From assembly GCF_000429845.1 (NCBI RefSeq), contig NZ_AUCQ01000001.1, positions 326,845 through 390,844 on the forward strand: a stretch of DNA of 64,000 bases, read 5' to 3'. Positions 37,777 through 47,995 of the stretch are shown piece after piece. The position numbers and the translations under genes are program-made. Below the pieces are notes generated by a model. That model had not been told where the DNA came from and made no database searches. It saw only the letters and a program-made list of their open reading frames with translations. How positions within the stretch are numbered: the stretch's first letter is position 1; each line of letters opens with the position of its first letter. Source of the DNA: Comamonas composti DSM 21721 (GTDB lineage: Bacteria; Pseudomonadota; Gammaproteobacteria; Burkholderiales; Burkholderiaceae_C).

Positions 37777-40170
37777 TCAGCCCGCCGCCAGACGCTGCCA
37801 GGTGGCAACCACGCTGTCGGGGTTCAGCGAGATGGAGGCAATGCCCTGGTCGGACAGCCACTGCGCAAAGTCGGGATGGTCCGAAGGGCCCTGGCCGCAG
37901 ATGCCCACGTACTTGTTCTGCGCCAGGCAGGCGGAGATGGCACGCTCCAGCATCTTCTTGACCGCAGGATCGCGCTCGTCGAAGTCGGCTGCCAGCAACT
38001 CCAGGCCCGAGTCGCGGTCCAGGCCCAGGGTCAGCTGGGTCAGGTCGTTGGAGCCGATGGAGAAGCCGTCGAAGTACTCGAGGAACTCGTCGGCCAGGAT
38101 GGCGTTGGAGGGCACTTCGCACATCATGATCAGCTCCAGGCTGTTCTCGCCGCGCTTGAGGCCGTTGGCCGCCAACAGTTCGGTCACGCGCTTGGCCTGA
38201 CCCAGGGTACGCACGAAGGGGATCATGATCTTGACGTTGGTCAGACCCATGTCCTCGCGCACGCGCTTGAGCGCCTCGCACTCCATGCGGAAGGCCTCGC
38301 CGAAGTCCTCGGAGATGTAGCGCGCCGCACCGCGGAAGCCCAGCATGGGGTTTTCCTCCTCGGGCTCGTAGCGGCTGCCGCCGATGAGCTTGCGGTATTC
38401 GTTGGACTTGAAGTCCGACATGCGCACGATCACGGGCTTGGGATAGAAAGCCGCAGCAATCGTGGCCACACCTTCGGCCACCTTGTCCACATAGAAGGCG
38501 CGCGGCGATGCATGTCCACGGGCCACGGATTCCACAGCCTTCTTGAGGTCGGCGTCCACAGCCGGGTAGTCCAGGATGGCCTTGGGGTGCACGCCGATGT
38601 TGTTGTTGATGATGAACTCCAGACGCGCCAGGCCCACGCCCTCGTTGGGCAATTGGGCAAAGTCGAAGGCCAGCTGGGGGTTGCCCACGTTCATCATGAT
38701 CTTGGTCTTGATGGCCGGCATCTCGCCGCGCTGCACCTCGGTGACCTCGGTCTCGATGAGGCCGTCGTAGATCCTGCCGGTATCGCCTTCGGCGCAGGAC
38801 ACGGTCACCAGGGTGCCGTTCTTCAGCAGCTCGGTGGCGTCACCGCAGCCGACCACGGCGGGAATGCCGAGCTCGCGCGCAATGATGGCCGCGTGGCAGG
38901 TACGGCCGCCACGGTTGGTGACGATGGCCGCAGCCTTCTTCATCACCGGCTCCCAGTTGGGGTCGGTCATGTCGGTGACCAGCACGTCGCCGGCCTGCAC
39001 CTGGTCCATCTGCGAGATATCGCTGACCAGACGCACGGGGCCGGTACCGATCTTCTGACCGATGGCGCGGCCCTCGGCCAGCACCGTGCCCGTACCCTTG
39101 AGCGCATAGCGCTGCTCGGCCTGGCCCTTGGCCTGGCTCTTCACGGTTTCGGGGCGAGCCTGCAGGATGTAGAGCTGGCCGTCCGTGCCGTCCTTGCCCC
39201 ACTCGATGTCCATGGGACGGCCGTAGTGCTGCTCGATCACCAGCGCATAGTGGGCCAGTTGCTGCACATCCTCGTCGCTCAGCGAATAGCGGTTGCGCAG
39301 CTCATGGGCCACATCGGTGGTCTTGACCAGCTTGCCGTCGGCGGCCTTTTCCTCAGGCGTGGCAAACACCATCTGGATCAGCTTGGAGCCCAGGTTGCGG
39401 CGGATCAAGGCCTTCTTGCCGGCCTTGAGCATGGGCTTGTGCACATAGAACTCGTCGGGGTTGACGGCGCCCTGCACCACGGTCTCGCCCAGGCCATAGC
39501 TGGAGGTGATGAAGACCACTTCTTCAAAGCCCGATTCGGTGTCGATGGTGAACATCACACCGGCCGCGCCCAGGTCGGAGCGCACCATGCGCTGCACGCC
39601 GGCGGACAGGGCCACCACGTCGTGCTCGAAGCCCTTGTGCACGCGGTAGGAGATGGCGCGGTCGTTGTAGAGCGAGGCGAACACTTCCTTCATCTTGTGC
39701 AGCACGTCCTCGATGCCCACCACGTTGAGGAAGGTTTCCTGCTGGCCTGCGAACGAGGCGTCGGGCAGGTCTTCTGCGGTGGCCGAGGAGCGCACGGCAA
39801 ACGAGGCCGCTTCATTGCCACCCTGCAGGCGCACGAATTCCTCGCGAATGGCTTTTTCGAGATCGGCAGGGAAAGGCTGGTTCTCGACCAGGGCACGGAT
39901 CTCGGCCCCCACGCGGGCGAGCTCGCGCACGTCGTCCACGTCCAGAGCCGCGAGCTTGGCGCTGATCTTGCCGGCCAGGCCGTCGTGCGCGAGGAATTCG
40001 CGGAAGGCATGGGCCGTGGTCGCAAAGCCCGTGGGCACGCGCACGCCCTGGGGCAACTGGGAAATCATTTCACCGAGCGAGGCGTTCTTGCCGCCAACGG
40101 ACTCGACGTCCGTCATTCTCAGTTTTTCAAACGCCACGACCAGGGCGGTCGCCTCAAAGAGTTGAGACAT
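37777..40170 (-). CDS. ppsA: Phosphoenolpyruvate synthase
   Basis: 797 residues, full length. The N-terminal ATP-grasp domain has [20 protein letters not shown] and [20 protein letters not shown]. The swivelling domain has the phosphohistidine motif [20 protein letters not shown]. The C-terminal TIM barrel ends with the catalytic Cys motif [15 protein letters not shown]. It makes PEP from pyruvate and ATP for gluconeogenesis. It is the first gene of an operon with the symporter pair and is divergent from ppsR, which controls it by phosphorylation. With a carboxylate importer in the operon, growth on pyruvate or acetate-like substrates is the likely use. Confidence 0.97.
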   Translation of the reverse strand: MSQLFEATALVVAFEKLRMTDVESVGGKNASLGEMISQLPQGVRVPTGFATTAHAFREFLAHDGLAGKISAKLAALDVDDVRELARVGAEIRALVENQPFPADLEKAIREEFVRLQGGNEAASFAVRSSATAEDLPDASFAGQQETFLNVVGIEDVLHKMKEVFASLYNDRAISYRVHKGFEHDVVALSAGVQRMVRSDLGAAGVMFTIDTESGFEEVVFITSSYGLGETVVQGAVNPDEFYVHKPMLKAGKKALIRRNLGSKLIQMVFATPEEKAADGKLVKTTDVAHELRNRYSLSDEDVQQLAHYALVIEQHYGRPMDIEWGKDGTDGQLYILQARPETVKSQAKGQAEQRYALKGTGTVLAEGRAIGQKIGTGPVRLVSDISQMDQVQAGDVLVTDMTDPNWEPVMKKAAAIVTNRGGRTCHAAIIARELGIPAVVGCGDATELLKNGTLVTVSCAEGDTGRIYDGLIETEVTEVQRGEMPAIKTKIMMNVGNPQLAFDFAQLPNEGVGLARLEFIINNNIGVHPKAILDYPAVDADLKKAVESVARGHASPRAFYVDKVAEGVATIAAAFYPKPVIVRMSDFKSNEYRKLIGGSRYEPEEENPMLGFRGAARYISEDFGEAFRMECEALKRVREDMGLTNVKIMIPFVRTLGQAKRVTELLAANGLKRGENSLELIMMCEVPSNAILADEFLEYFDGFSIGSNDLTQLTLGLDRDSGLELLAADFDERDPAVKKMLERAISACLAQNKYVGICGQGPSDHPDFAQWLSDQGIASISLNPDSVVATWQRLAAG

Positions 40171-40401
40171 GGGAAAGCTCCAAAGTTAGAAAACCGTTGT
40201 CCGCCGTTGCCGCAGAAGTCGGGCACGACGAATCCGCCCACGCGGGTTGGCGCGAGGCTTTGCTGTTCTGGTTGGAGGCCGGCAACAAGCATGGGCGGGA
40301 AATTGTGAATAATGGGCGCCATTGTAGGCGCATGCCGGCCACCTGGCCCGGGGCGCCTGCCTTGTTCTGCTTTGCCACCAGGGCCGCAGTGCCCGTTCAC
40401 C

Positions 40402-41223
40402 ATGCATACCCATACGATTTTCGTGATCTCCGACGGCACAGGTATTACGGCCGAGACCTTTGGCACGGCCATCATGGCCCAGTTCGACACCAAGCCCCGC
40501 CTGGTACGCATCCCCTTCGTGGACAGCATGGACAAGGCCCATCAGGCCGTGCGCCAGATCAACCATGTGGCCGAGGTCGAAAGCCACAAGCCCATCGTCT
40601 TCACCACCCTGGTGAACCAGGATGTGCTGGACATGATCGAGGCCGAGTGCAAGGGCAAGGTGTTCGACATGTTCGGCACCTTCGTGCGCCCGCTGGAACA
40701 GGAGCTGGGCCAGAAATCCCTGCATCGCGTGGGCCGCTTCGCCGACATCAGCGAGAGCAAGGAGTACCTGGAGCGCATGGAGGCCATCAACTACACGCTG
40801 GCCCATGACGACGGCCAGACGAATACCGACCTCAGCGGCGCCGACGTGATCCTGGTCGGCGTCTCGCGCAGCGGCAAGACGCCGACCAGCCTGTACCTGG
40901 CCATGCAGTTCGGGCTCAAGGTCGCCAACTACCCCCTGATCCCCGAGGACTTCGACCGCAAGCAACTGCCTCCGGCGCTGGTGCCCTACCGCAAGAAGCT
41001 GTTCGGTCTGACCATCGACCCCCTGCGCCTGTCCAGCATACGCAACGAGCGCCGCCCCGACTCGCGCTATGCAAGTCTTGAGAACTGCCGCAACGAAGTG
41101 GCCGAGGCCGAGTCCATGATGCGCCGCAGTGGCATTCAGTGGCTGTCAAGCACGACCAAGTCGATCGAGGAGATCGCCACCACCATCCTGCAGGAAGTGC
41201 TGCCCCAGCATCTGGGGCATTGA
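40402..41223 (+). CDS. ppsR: PEP synthase regulatory protein (bifunctional kinase/pyrophosphorylase)
   Basis: 273 residues from the ATG at 40402 (MHTHTIFVISDGTGITAETF); the longer frame upstream has no site. The DUF299 P-loop is GVSRSGKTPTSLYLA (about 153-167). It transfers phosphate from ADP to a Thr near the catalytic His of PpsA to switch it off, and removes it by phosphorolysis. The divergent ppsA/ppsR arrangement with a 231-bp gap is conserved in proteobacteria. Good match in length (270-280). Confidence 0.96.
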   Translation: MHTHTIFVISDGTGITAETFGTAIMAQFDTKPRLVRIPFVDSMDKAHQAVRQINHVAEVESHKPIVFTTLVNQDVLDMIEAECKGKVFDMFGTFVRPLEQELGQKSLHRVGRFADISESKEYLERMEAINYTLAHDDGQTNTDLSGADVILVGVSRSGKTPTSLYLAMQFGLKVANYPLIPEDFDRKQLPPALVPYRKKLFGLTIDPLRLSSIRNERRPDSRYASLENCRNEVAEAESMMRRSGIQWLSSTTKSIEEIATTILQEVLPQHLGH

Positions 41224-41232
41224 GAATCAAGC

Positions 41233-41342
41233 ACCCCCTGAGGCGCTGACGCGCCTTCCCCCTCTCTCGCTTCGCGGGAGGGGGACGACAGCCTCGCGGC
41301 GGGGCGGCCCTTGCTTGCTGTCCCTGGCCTTGGGCCGCGCCA
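41233..41342. repeat. Dispersed intergenic repeat, copy 3, with a fragment at 41371-41390
   Basis: ACCCCCTGAGGCGCTGACGC ... CTCTCGCTTCGCGGGAGGGG ... GCGGCGGGGCGGCCCTTGCT ... GGGCCGCGCCAAG. The CCTGAGGCGCTGACGCGCC start block recurs at 41371-41390, as if a second copy began. The remaining gap to hmuV (41400-41467) holds GATAGCTTATAGCGCGCT, a different short motif. Confidence 0.75.
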
Positions 41343-41467
41343 AGTGGATCCGCTATCCGCCTGGCTTTCACCCTGAGGCGCTGACGCGCCGATTGGCTGC
41401 GCAGCGCCGAAAAAACATCAAAAAAGATAGCTTATAGCGCGCTCCCCATAAGGGCTAAAGCCTATTT

Positions 41468-42271
41468 TCATTCATTTTTATTGGCAAACAGGTATTGCTG
41501 CACACCGTCTTCGGCAGTGACGGGGGTGCAGGTCACACCCCAGACACGCTCTATGGCCTGAGGCGTGAGCACCTGGGCCACGGGACCGCACAGGCTTTGC
41601 GCCCCCAGCAGCAAGACCTCGTGCGCATAGCGCAGCGCGAGATTCAGATCATGGATCACGGCCACCACGCCCAGGCCCTGGCGCTCGGCCAGCTGGCGCA
41701 GCAAGCCCATGCAGCGGTGCTGGTGGGCCAGATCCAGGGCCGCCGTGGGCTCGTCCAGCAACAGCCAGCAGGTATCCTCATCGCCAGGCCGCTCCCAGAC
41801 CTGGGCCAGGGCGCGCGCCAGATGGACGCGCGCCCTTTCTCCTCCCGATAACTGGCGTATGCTGCGCCCACCCAGATGGGCCACACCCGCAAGCGCCATG
41901 GCCTGCGGTGCGATCACCTCCTCCTGGGGGCTGGGATGCTGACGGTGCGGGTAGCGTCCCAGTTCGACGACCTCGCGCGCCGTGAAGTCAAAGGCCACGC
42001 TGCAATCCTGGGCCATGAAGGCGCGCCGGCGCGCGAGCTGCTGGCCATCGTGCGCGGCCAGCGGCTGGCCGTCGAGCCAGACGTCACCGGACTGAGGCAT
42101 GCGCTCCCCCACCAGCATGGACATCAGCGTGGACTTGCCCGCACCATTGGGCCCCAGGATGGCCGTGAAGCGCCCCGCCTGCAGGGCCTTATCCACCACG
42201 GCCAGGCGCGGCCCCATGCCTATCCCCACGCCCAGGCTCCGGCACTCCAGCGAAGAGCTGCGGGCACTCAT
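41468..42271 (-). CDS. hmuV: Haem ABC transporter ATP-binding protein
   Basis: 267 residues; the ATG at 42271 overlaps the permease stop as ATGA. Walker A is ILGPNGAGKSTLMSMLVGER (about 34-53), signature IRQLSGGERARVHLARALAQ, Walker B CWLLLDEPTAALDLA and H-loop VIHDLN. It is the HmuV/BhuV/FecE type that energises haem import. Last gene of hmuSTUV. Confidence 0.93.
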   Translation of the reverse strand: MSARSSSLECRSLGVGIGMGPRLAVVDKALQAGRFTAILGPNGAGKSTLMSMLVGERMPQSGDVWLDGQPLAAHDGQQLARRRAFMAQDCSVAFDFTAREVVELGRYPHRQHPSPQEEVIAPQAMALAGVAHLGGRSIRQLSGGERARVHLARALAQVWERPGDEDTCWLLLDEPTAALDLAHQHRCMGLLRQLAERQGLGVVAVIHDLNLALRYAHEVLLLGAQSLCGPVAQVLTPQAIERVWGVTCTPVTAEDGVQQYLFANKNE

Positions 42272-43386
42272 ACCCGATTCCCGAACTGACGCAGCATGAG
42301 CAAGAACAGCGGCACGCCCACAAAGGCCGTGAGCACACCCAGCGGCAGCTCCGCCGGGCTGACCAGGGTTCGCGCCATGGCATCGGCCACCACCACCAGG
42401 GCCGCGCCCAGCAGGGCCGATCCCGGCAGCACCACGCGATGATCGGGCCCGGCCACCAGACGCACCCAGTGCGGGGCTACGAGGCCGATGAAGCCGATGA
42501 TGCCCGTGGCTGCGGTCACCGCCCCCACGGCCAAAGCCGCGATGAGCACGGCGCGGCGCTTGCAGCGCTCCACGGCCACGCCCAGAAGACGGGCCTGGGC
42601 CTCGCCCAGTGCAATCGCGTTCAGCGGGCGCGCAAGCGCCTGGCCCGCGCACAGGCACACGGCCACGGCCGCACCGACCAGGACCACGGCACTCCAGCGC
42701 GCCGCACCCAGGCTGCCCAGCAGCCACATCTGCAGATTGCGCAACTGCTCATCGGTGGAGACAAAGCTCAGAAAGCCCAGGCCTGCGCCGGCCAGCGCAT
42801 TGATGGCAATGCCGGCCAGCAGCATCAGGCCCATGTTCGCGCCCTCGCGGCCGCGCCCCAGCCCATAGACCAGGGCCGTGGTCAGCAGACCGCCGCCAAA
42901 AGCCATGAGCACCAGCAGCCAGCTGCCCAGGGCCCTGGGCAGGAACGGCGCCCAGGCCGCGCCCAGGACAATGGCCAAGCCAGCAAACAATGCAGCACCG
43001 CTGCTCACGCCGATCAGTCCGGGATCGGCCAGGGGGTTGCGGAACAAGGCCTGCATCAAGGCGCCCGCAAGGCCCAGGCCGGCCCCCGCGGCCACGCCCA
43101 GCAACAAGCGCGGCAGGCGAATATGGAGCAGCACCAGTTGCTCGGGCCCTGCAGGCTCTGAACCCGCCACGGACTGCCATAGCAGGATGAGCAGCCTTCG
43201 GGGCTCGATCGCATAGGCGCCGCTGGCAATGCCGATCAGCAACGCCGCGAGCACCAGACACAGGCCCAGCAGCAGCACCAGGCCAGGACGCATTCCTGGG
43301 CGCGCAAGATTCGAGTCGGCTGTCGGCACAACGACATCTGCCAGCACCAGCAACTCGCTCAGGCTGCGGACCCGTGCCTGGTTCAT
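42268..43386 (-). CDS. hmuU: Haem ABC transporter permease (FecCD family)
   Basis: 372 residues from the ATG at 43386 (ATGA overlap with hmuT). About ten membrane segments. FecCD motifs are RLPRLLLGVAAGAGLGLAGA, MQALFRNPLADPGLIGVSSG, and ATGIIGFIGLVAPHWVRLVA. It forms the inner-membrane channel with HmuV. The frame extends upstream of the ATG, but only as antisense of hmuT. Confidence 0.93.
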   Translation of the reverse strand: MNQARVRSLSELLVLADVVVPTADSNLARPGMRPGLVLLLGLCLVLAALLIGIASGAYAIEPRRLLILLWQSVAGSEPAGPEQLVLLHIRLPRLLLGVAAGAGLGLAGALMQALFRNPLADPGLIGVSSGAALFAGLAIVLGAAWAPFLPRALGSWLLVLMAFGGGLLTTALVYGLGRGREGANMGLMLLAGIAINALAGAGLGFLSFVSTDEQLRNLQMWLLGSLGAARWSAVVLVGAAVAVCLCAGQALARPLNAIALGEAQARLLGVAVERCKRRAVLIAALAVGAVTAATGIIGFIGLVAPHWVRLVAGPDHRVVLPGSALLGAALVVVADAMARTLVSPAELPLGVLTAFVGVPLFLLMLRQFGNRV

Positions 43387-44270
43387 GCAACGAGTGACTG
43401 GAACTGCCGGTGCAGCCGGTCCACGGCCTCTGGCAGGCGCGGCCCGAATCCCAGCAGTTGCCCGGCATCGACCATGACCAGGGCCTTGCGTGCGAAGGCA
43501 GGCGTCAAGGCCAGCTCGGGGCGACGCCAGAACGCCGTCTCCCCGCCCATGGCCTCGATCCCTGGCTCGGTATTGATGAGCACATCGGGCGCAGCCGCCG
43601 CCATGGCCTCGGCGGTCAACGGCCTGTAGCCCTCGAAGGCAGCGCCCGCATTCACACCGCCAGCCATCGAGATCAGGGCATGGGCGCTGGTGCCCCGGCC
43701 CGCAACCGAAGGTGTGCCGCCATGCGCAAGCATGAACAGCGCGCGCGGCTGGCGCCCGGCCCTGGCCACACGCTCCTGTACCTGCTGCCACTGCCTGTCC
43801 AGCTTGAGCTGCAAGGCCTGGGCCTGGCTCGCACGCCCGGTCTCTCGACCCACGAGCTGCAGCTTGGCCTGGACCTCGGCCCAGTCATTGCTCCCTTCGA
43901 TCAGGCTCACGCGCACGCCTGCCGCACGCAGCTGATCCAGCACCACGGCAGGCCCGGCCTCCATGGTGCCTATCACCGCATCCGGCCTGAGCGCAAGCAG
44001 ACCCTCGGCCGAGAGCTGGCGAACATAGCCGACCTTGGCCGTCTTCTGCGCGGCCTCGGGGTAGAGGCTGGTGGTGTCCGTGCCCACGAGCAGGCTTTCT
44101 GCGCCCAGGTGATACACCATCTCGGTCAGGGCACCGCTGAGCGATACCAGGCGCCGCGCAGGCTGGACTTGGCTTGCGGCCTGGACCAGACCCATGCGGG
44201 CCATGGCTCCCGCTGCCATGCTCATCCCCATCCAGCGCAGCGCAGCGCGCCTTTGATGCGCATGGCTCAT
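43383..44270 (-). CDS. hmuT: Periplasmic haem-binding protein
   Basis: 295 residues with an N-terminal export signal (RRAALRWMGMSMAAGAMARM, twin-Arg-like but ordinary Sec also possible). The mature part is a cluster III substrate-binding fold (RRLVSLSGALTEMVYHLGAE, LRPDAVIGTMEAGPAVVLDQ). A Tyr in VGYVRQLSAEG fits the axial haem ligand region. It hands haem to HmuUV. Overlaps hmuS by ATGA. Confidence 0.9.
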   Translation of the reverse strand: MSHAHQRRAALRWMGMSMAAGAMARMGLVQAASQVQPARRLVSLSGALTEMVYHLGAESLLVGTDTTSLYPEAAQKTAKVGYVRQLSAEGLLALRPDAVIGTMEAGPAVVLDQLRAAGVRVSLIEGSNDWAEVQAKLQLVGRETGRASQAQALQLKLDRQWQQVQERVARAGRQPRALFMLAHGGTPSVAGRGTSAHALISMAGGVNAGAAFEGYRPLTAEAMAAAAPDVLINTEPGIEAMGGETAFWRRPELALTPAFARKALVMVDAGQLLGFGPRLPEAVDRLHRQFQSLVA

Positions 44271-45412
44271 GCCGACTCCTTGGATTCCCGCGACTGGCCC
44301 GCCGGCTCCAGACGCGGCAGCTGTTCCGCCAACTGGCGCCAGGCCCCAAGCTCGGGGTTGCCGGGCTTGCGCTCACCAAAAAACATGGCCATGAGCTCGC
44401 CCTGGGCATCAAACGCCTCGACCGAAGTCACCACGCCATCGGCCGTGGGCTTGCGCACCAGCCAGACCGCGTCGATCTGGTCGCAGCGCAGGTGCAGGCT
44501 GAAGTCCTCGTCCAGCACATTGAGCCACTCACCCTTGCCCGGCAAGGCCAGCGGCTTGATGTTGCGCACCGGCCCCGTGTGAATCTGTATGCAGCCCGGA
44601 CTGCCCACGAAAACCATGATGGGAAGAGCGTCGAGCGCGGCCGCATCAAGCAGCCCCTGCAGGGACCGAGGCGCGAGGCGCTCGCAGAAGTCGCCCTCCA
44701 CCAGATGCAAGGCCTGCTGGCGCTCGGCACCAAAGCGCTTGAGCAGATCGAAGAATTCGTGCGTGTCCTGCATTGCCGCCCAGGCGCTGCGCAAGCCTGC
44801 GACATCAATGTCCACATCAGGCTTGACCACGGCGCATGGCACTGTGCGGCGGAACACATAGCCGGCGCTGGGCTCGGCAAAGCGCTCGACCAGGGCCTGC
44901 CAGGCCTGCATGTCCGTGGCCTCACGTGCATAGATCTTGTGCACGGCCAGCCCCTGGGCATTGAAAAACTGCAGACTGTGCATGGTCTTGCCTGGCGCGG
45001 CCGATTGCTCGGTCACCGCATAGCCCGCATGCCACTGGGTGAAAAACAGGCGCAAGTCGATCTCGCGCCCCAGGGCCAGGCCAACCGGCCCCTGGGCCGA
45101 CAGCTTCCGATACACCCCGGTTTTCTCGTGCACCGTTGACTCGTTGCGCGTCAAGGCCATCACGGGCCCACAAGCCTCCAGCGCCTTGAGCAGGCTCAGC
45201 CATTCAGGGCGCAGGGGCCTGGCCTGCAAGCTGGCACCATGCTCTCCCGCATGCGCGCCTATGACCGCGCCCTCCGGCAAGCCCAGGGCCTGGGCCGCTT
45301 CCCTGGCCCGCAAGCCGCCCAGTCGCTCGCGCGCAAAAAGCTCGCGTACCTGGGGTGCGTTGACCGCAATCACATTCTCGTAGCTCTGCTTTTCGATAAC
45401 TGCTGCTGTCAT
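44267..45412 (-). CDS. hmuS: Haem-degrading/haem-trafficking protein HmuS
   Basis: 381 residues from an ATG at 45412 with GGAAGG at 7 bp. Two repeated HemS/ChuX halves are seen: EACGPVMALTRNESTVHEKT with GPVGLALGREIDLRLFFTQW in the first and IMVFVGSPGCIQIHTGPV with DEDFSLHLRCDQIDAVWLVR in the second. It receives haem in the cytosol and stores or degrades it. First gene of hmuSTUV; a Fur-box-like site lies 230 bp upstream. The matching outer-membrane haem receptor is not in the window. Confidence 0.92.
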   Translation of the reverse strand: MTAAVIEKQSYENVIAVNAPQVRELFARERLGGLRAREAAQALGLPEGAVIGAHAGEHGASLQARPLRPEWLSLLKALEACGPVMALTRNESTVHEKTGVYRKLSAQGPVGLALGREIDLRLFFTQWHAGYAVTEQSAAPGKTMHSLQFFNAQGLAVHKIYAREATDMQAWQALVERFAEPSAGYVFRRTVPCAVVKPDVDIDVAGLRSAWAAMQDTHEFFDLLKRFGAERQQALHLVEGDFCERLAPRSLQGLLDAAALDALPIMVFVGSPGCIQIHTGPVRNIKPLALPGKGEWLNVLDEDFSLHLRCDQIDAVWLVRKPTADGVVTSVEAFDAQGELMAMFFGERKPGNPELGAWRQLAEQLPRLEPAGQSRESKESA

Positions 45413-45642
45413 TGCAAAACCTTCCATGCAGCATGCCGCCACAGGCATGCGAAAAAATGAAAAGCATGAAAGTTCGAACGGCGCATGAGGATGGCTTGCG
45501 CAAAACCAGACCCTGTCAAGCCAGAAGCCGCACTGTGCAGCCCTCAAGGAAAACCATTGCTCGAACATTTCAAGAGCTGGCTTGCGGCGGCGGAGGTGTT
45601 GCCCCCGGGCGGCATCATTGCTGGCTGAACCTGGAATTATAT

Positions 45643-45661
45643 GCAAATGATTTTCATTTGA
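45643..45661. promoter_or_regulatory. Fur-box-like site in the hmuS upstream region
   Basis: GCAAATGATTTTCATTTGA has the perfect core CAAATGA...TCATTTG and matches 12 of 19 positions of the Fur consensus. It stands in AT-rich DNA inside the 405-bp gap (45413-45817) between hmuS and the divergent DUF2306 gene; no gene or other structure is seen in that gap. Confidence 0.6.
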
Positions 45662-45817
45662 TTTCCATTTCGACGCCAATCTTCTATCCAAGGAATGTGC
45701 CCAGCTCACGTCCAGCCCCGGCATTCCACACACCTGCATCTGCAGTCCGTCGCAAATCCCTGGCCCCAAAAAGCGGCCTACTCCACAGTGAGCGCACCAA
45801 CACTTTGGACAACCGAC

Positions 45818-46786
45818 ATGCAATGGACTCCCGCCATCGCCGTGCATCTGGCTGCAGCCCTGGCCGCCACGGCCGTAGGGCCTGTGGCACTTTGGGCCAG
45901 GCGTCGCGGCGCGGCAAGACCGCACCTGCACAGAGCCGCTGGCCATGCCTGGGTCACGCTCATGCTGGCCACGGCCCTCTCTGCCATCTTCATACCCGCC
46001 CGTCTCGGCCCCTCATGGCAAGGCCTGGGTCTTGTGCATTTTCTGGTACTGCTGACGCTGGCCATGCTGTTCATGAGCTTTCGCAGCCTGCTGCGCGGCA
46101 ATATCGACGGCCACAGAAAGACCATGCAGCGCCTATATTTCGGTGCCTGCGTGGGTGCCGGCCTGTTCACGCTAGCCCCCGACCGCCGGCTGGGCCAATG
46201 GCTGATCGGGCAGTTTCAGCAGTTTTCGCAATCCAGCCTGCTGTTCAAGCTTTTGCTCAACCAGCCCGGCATGCTGCTCAAGGCAACGCCCGCATGGGTC
46301 TGGGCTTTGCTGCTCGCCTTGATAGCCCTGGGTGCAAGCCAGCTGCGAGCGCGCGAGGCCGGCCTACTACGCATTTTGCTCATGCCTTCGGCCATGGGGC
46401 TGCTGTCCATCTGGAGCCTGCTGTCGGCCTTTGGCCCCGCAGGCCAGAGCGCAGGCCTGCTCCTGGCCTGGCTGCTGCTCACGCTGTTGACCGGAGCACT
46501 CATTCTGACTCTTCTGCCTCAAGCACCAGCTGGCACGCACTATGACACAACGAGCCACAAGTTCGTGCTCCCGGGCAGCCCCCTGCCCTTGCTGCTGATT
46601 CTTGGCATTTTCATGACCAAATACCTGCTGGGTCTGGAGCTGGCCCTGCACCCCGGCTTGGCTGGAGACATCCAGCTGGGTTTTTCCATGGCCGTGCTTT
46701 ATGGCCTGTTCAGCGGCTGGTTCATGGCACGCACCGCCAGGCTGTTGCGGCTGAAGCCTGGCCCCCGTCAGCTGGCGATGACCTGA
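45818..46786 (+). CDS. Membrane protein, DUF2306-like N-terminal and DUF6622-like C-terminal halves
   Basis: 322 residues from the ATG at 45818 (MQWTPAIAVHLAAALAATAV). The N-terminal half is a four-helix DUF2306 type (LHRAAGHAWVTLMLATALSA, LRGNIDGHRKTMQRLYFGA). The C-terminal half has four or five helices and the pattern YDTTSHKFVLPGSPLPLLLI, LGIFMTKYLLGLELAL, which I know from separate DUF6622 proteins. The fusion would be unusual. Its stop overlaps a possible ATG of the following sensor kinase (TGATG), so coupling is likely. Function unknown. The upstream Fur-like site may control it too. Confidence 0.72.
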   Translation: MQWTPAIAVHLAAALAATAVGPVALWARRRGAARPHLHRAAGHAWVTLMLATALSAIFIPARLGPSWQGLGLVHFLVLLTLAMLFMSFRSLLRGNIDGHRKTMQRLYFGACVGAGLFTLAPDRRLGQWLIGQFQQFSQSSLLFKLLLNQPGMLLKATPAWVWALLLALIALGASQLRAREAGLLRILLMPSAMGLLSIWSLLSAFGPAGQSAGLLLAWLLLTLLTGALILTLLPQAPAGTHYDTTSHKFVLPGSPLPLLLILGIFMTKYLLGLELALHPGLAGDIQLGFSMAVLYGLFSGWFMARTARLLRLKPGPRQLAMT

Positions 46787-46935
46787 TGCCCGACCCCTAC
46801 AATGAACTTCATGCCATCCGACCACCACCTGGAGCAACTGGCACGCCAACGGACAAGCGCCTGGGGTCTGCGTGCCTCGGCCTTTCTCGGTGCTTCGGCT
46901 TTTCCATTCAGCCCGAGCGACGGATCTTGAGCAGC

Positions 46936-47985
46936 ATGAACTGGAAGCACAAGCTCAGGCATTTTTTGCAGATGCTGGTTTTTTGCCTGCTCGTGACCTC
47001 GGTGCAATACGCGTTCAAACCCGATGGGTCTTATGAGACTCCACTGGTCTATTCCCTCGCCATAGGCCTGTGTACCTGGGCCTTGATTGACCTGGGTCGC
47101 CATGCTTTTCCATCCAGCGCCGAAACCGGCTGGCCCCGGGGCTGGCTGGCCTGGGGACTGCCCGCCGCAGGTATTGCCATCGGCTTTGTGCTGGGCACGT
47201 TCCTGGCCGATCTCTGGACTGGCCTCTCGACCTGGCATTCGGGTCTGAGCCGGCTGCGCACCACGATGGCGATTGCGCTAATCGCAAGCCTTGCAGGCTG
47301 TTATTACTTCTACAGCCGCAGCCGCAGCATGTGGTTTGAGAGTCGGCTGCAGCAGGCCCAGCATCAGGCCACCCAAGCTCAACTGCAGCTGCTGCAAGCC
47401 CAGCTTGAGCCTCACATGCTGTTCAACACCCTGGCCAATCTGCGTGTGCTGATTGGGTCGGACCCCGAGCGCGCTCGGCTCATGCTCGATCATTTGATTG
47501 CTTTTCTCCGCGCCACATTGCAAGGCTCGCGCACAAACACCATTCCACTCGGGCATACGCTGGCCCAGGAGTTTGAACTGCTGCACAGCTATCTGGCGTT
47601 GATGGGCATGCGCATGGGCCAGCGCCTGAGCTACGTACTGGATCTACCCGAGGATCTGGCCACCACGGCCGTACCGCCTCTGCTGTTGCAGCCGCTGGTC
47701 GAAAACAGCATCCGCCACGGGCTGGAGCCGCGTGTGCAAGGTGGTTGCATCAGCGTCAGCGCACGCCGCACATCAGCCATCTGCGGCCCCTGCCTTGAGC
47801 TTTGCGTGGCCGATAACGGTCAGGGGCTGGAGCATGCACAGACCAGCCCCGAAGACGGGACTACCGGCTTTGGCACAGCTTATCTGCGCGAGCTACTGGC
47901 CAGCCGCTATGGACCGGCGGCAAGTCTTGAACTGCGGCCAGGGCCCGAAGACGGCACTCTGGCAATCATTCGCCTTCCTCTGTAA
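46936..47985 (+). CDS. LytS-type sensor histidine kinase
   Basis: 349 residues from the ATG at 46936; a start at 46786 (50 residues longer, overlapping the previous stop) is possible but the extra part is not membrane-like. Four or so membrane helices (about 10-145) are followed by the His_kinase domain: QAQLEPHMLFNTLANLRVLI with the phospho-His, LLLQPLVENSIRHGLEP (N box) and CVADNGQGLEHA with TGFGTAYLRELL (G boxes). It signals to the LytTR response regulator 10 bp downstream. Confidence 0.88.
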   Translation: MNWKHKLRHFLQMLVFCLLVTSVQYAFKPDGSYETPLVYSLAIGLCTWALIDLGRHAFPSSAETGWPRGWLAWGLPAAGIAIGFVLGTFLADLWTGLSTWHSGLSRLRTTMAIALIASLAGCYYFYSRSRSMWFESRLQQAQHQATQAQLQLLQAQLEPHMLFNTLANLRVLIGSDPERARLMLDHLIAFLRATLQGSRTNTIPLGHTLAQEFELLHSYLALMGMRMGQRLSYVLDLPEDLATTAVPPLLLQPLVENSIRHGLEPRVQGGCISVSARRTSAICGPCLELCVADNGQGLEHAQTSPEDGTTGFGTAYLRELLASRYGPAASLELRPGPEDGTLAIIRLPL

Positions 47986-47995
47986 CCGCCTCCAT

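Noticed and set aside
37660..40308. 882-codon plus-strand frame
   Set aside because: Antisense of ppsA, which is certain; composition is typical of a shadow frame.
45412..46545. 377-codon frame over the DUF2306 gene
   Set aside because: Different frame from the clear membrane protein, with a low-complexity Pro/Arg/His composition.
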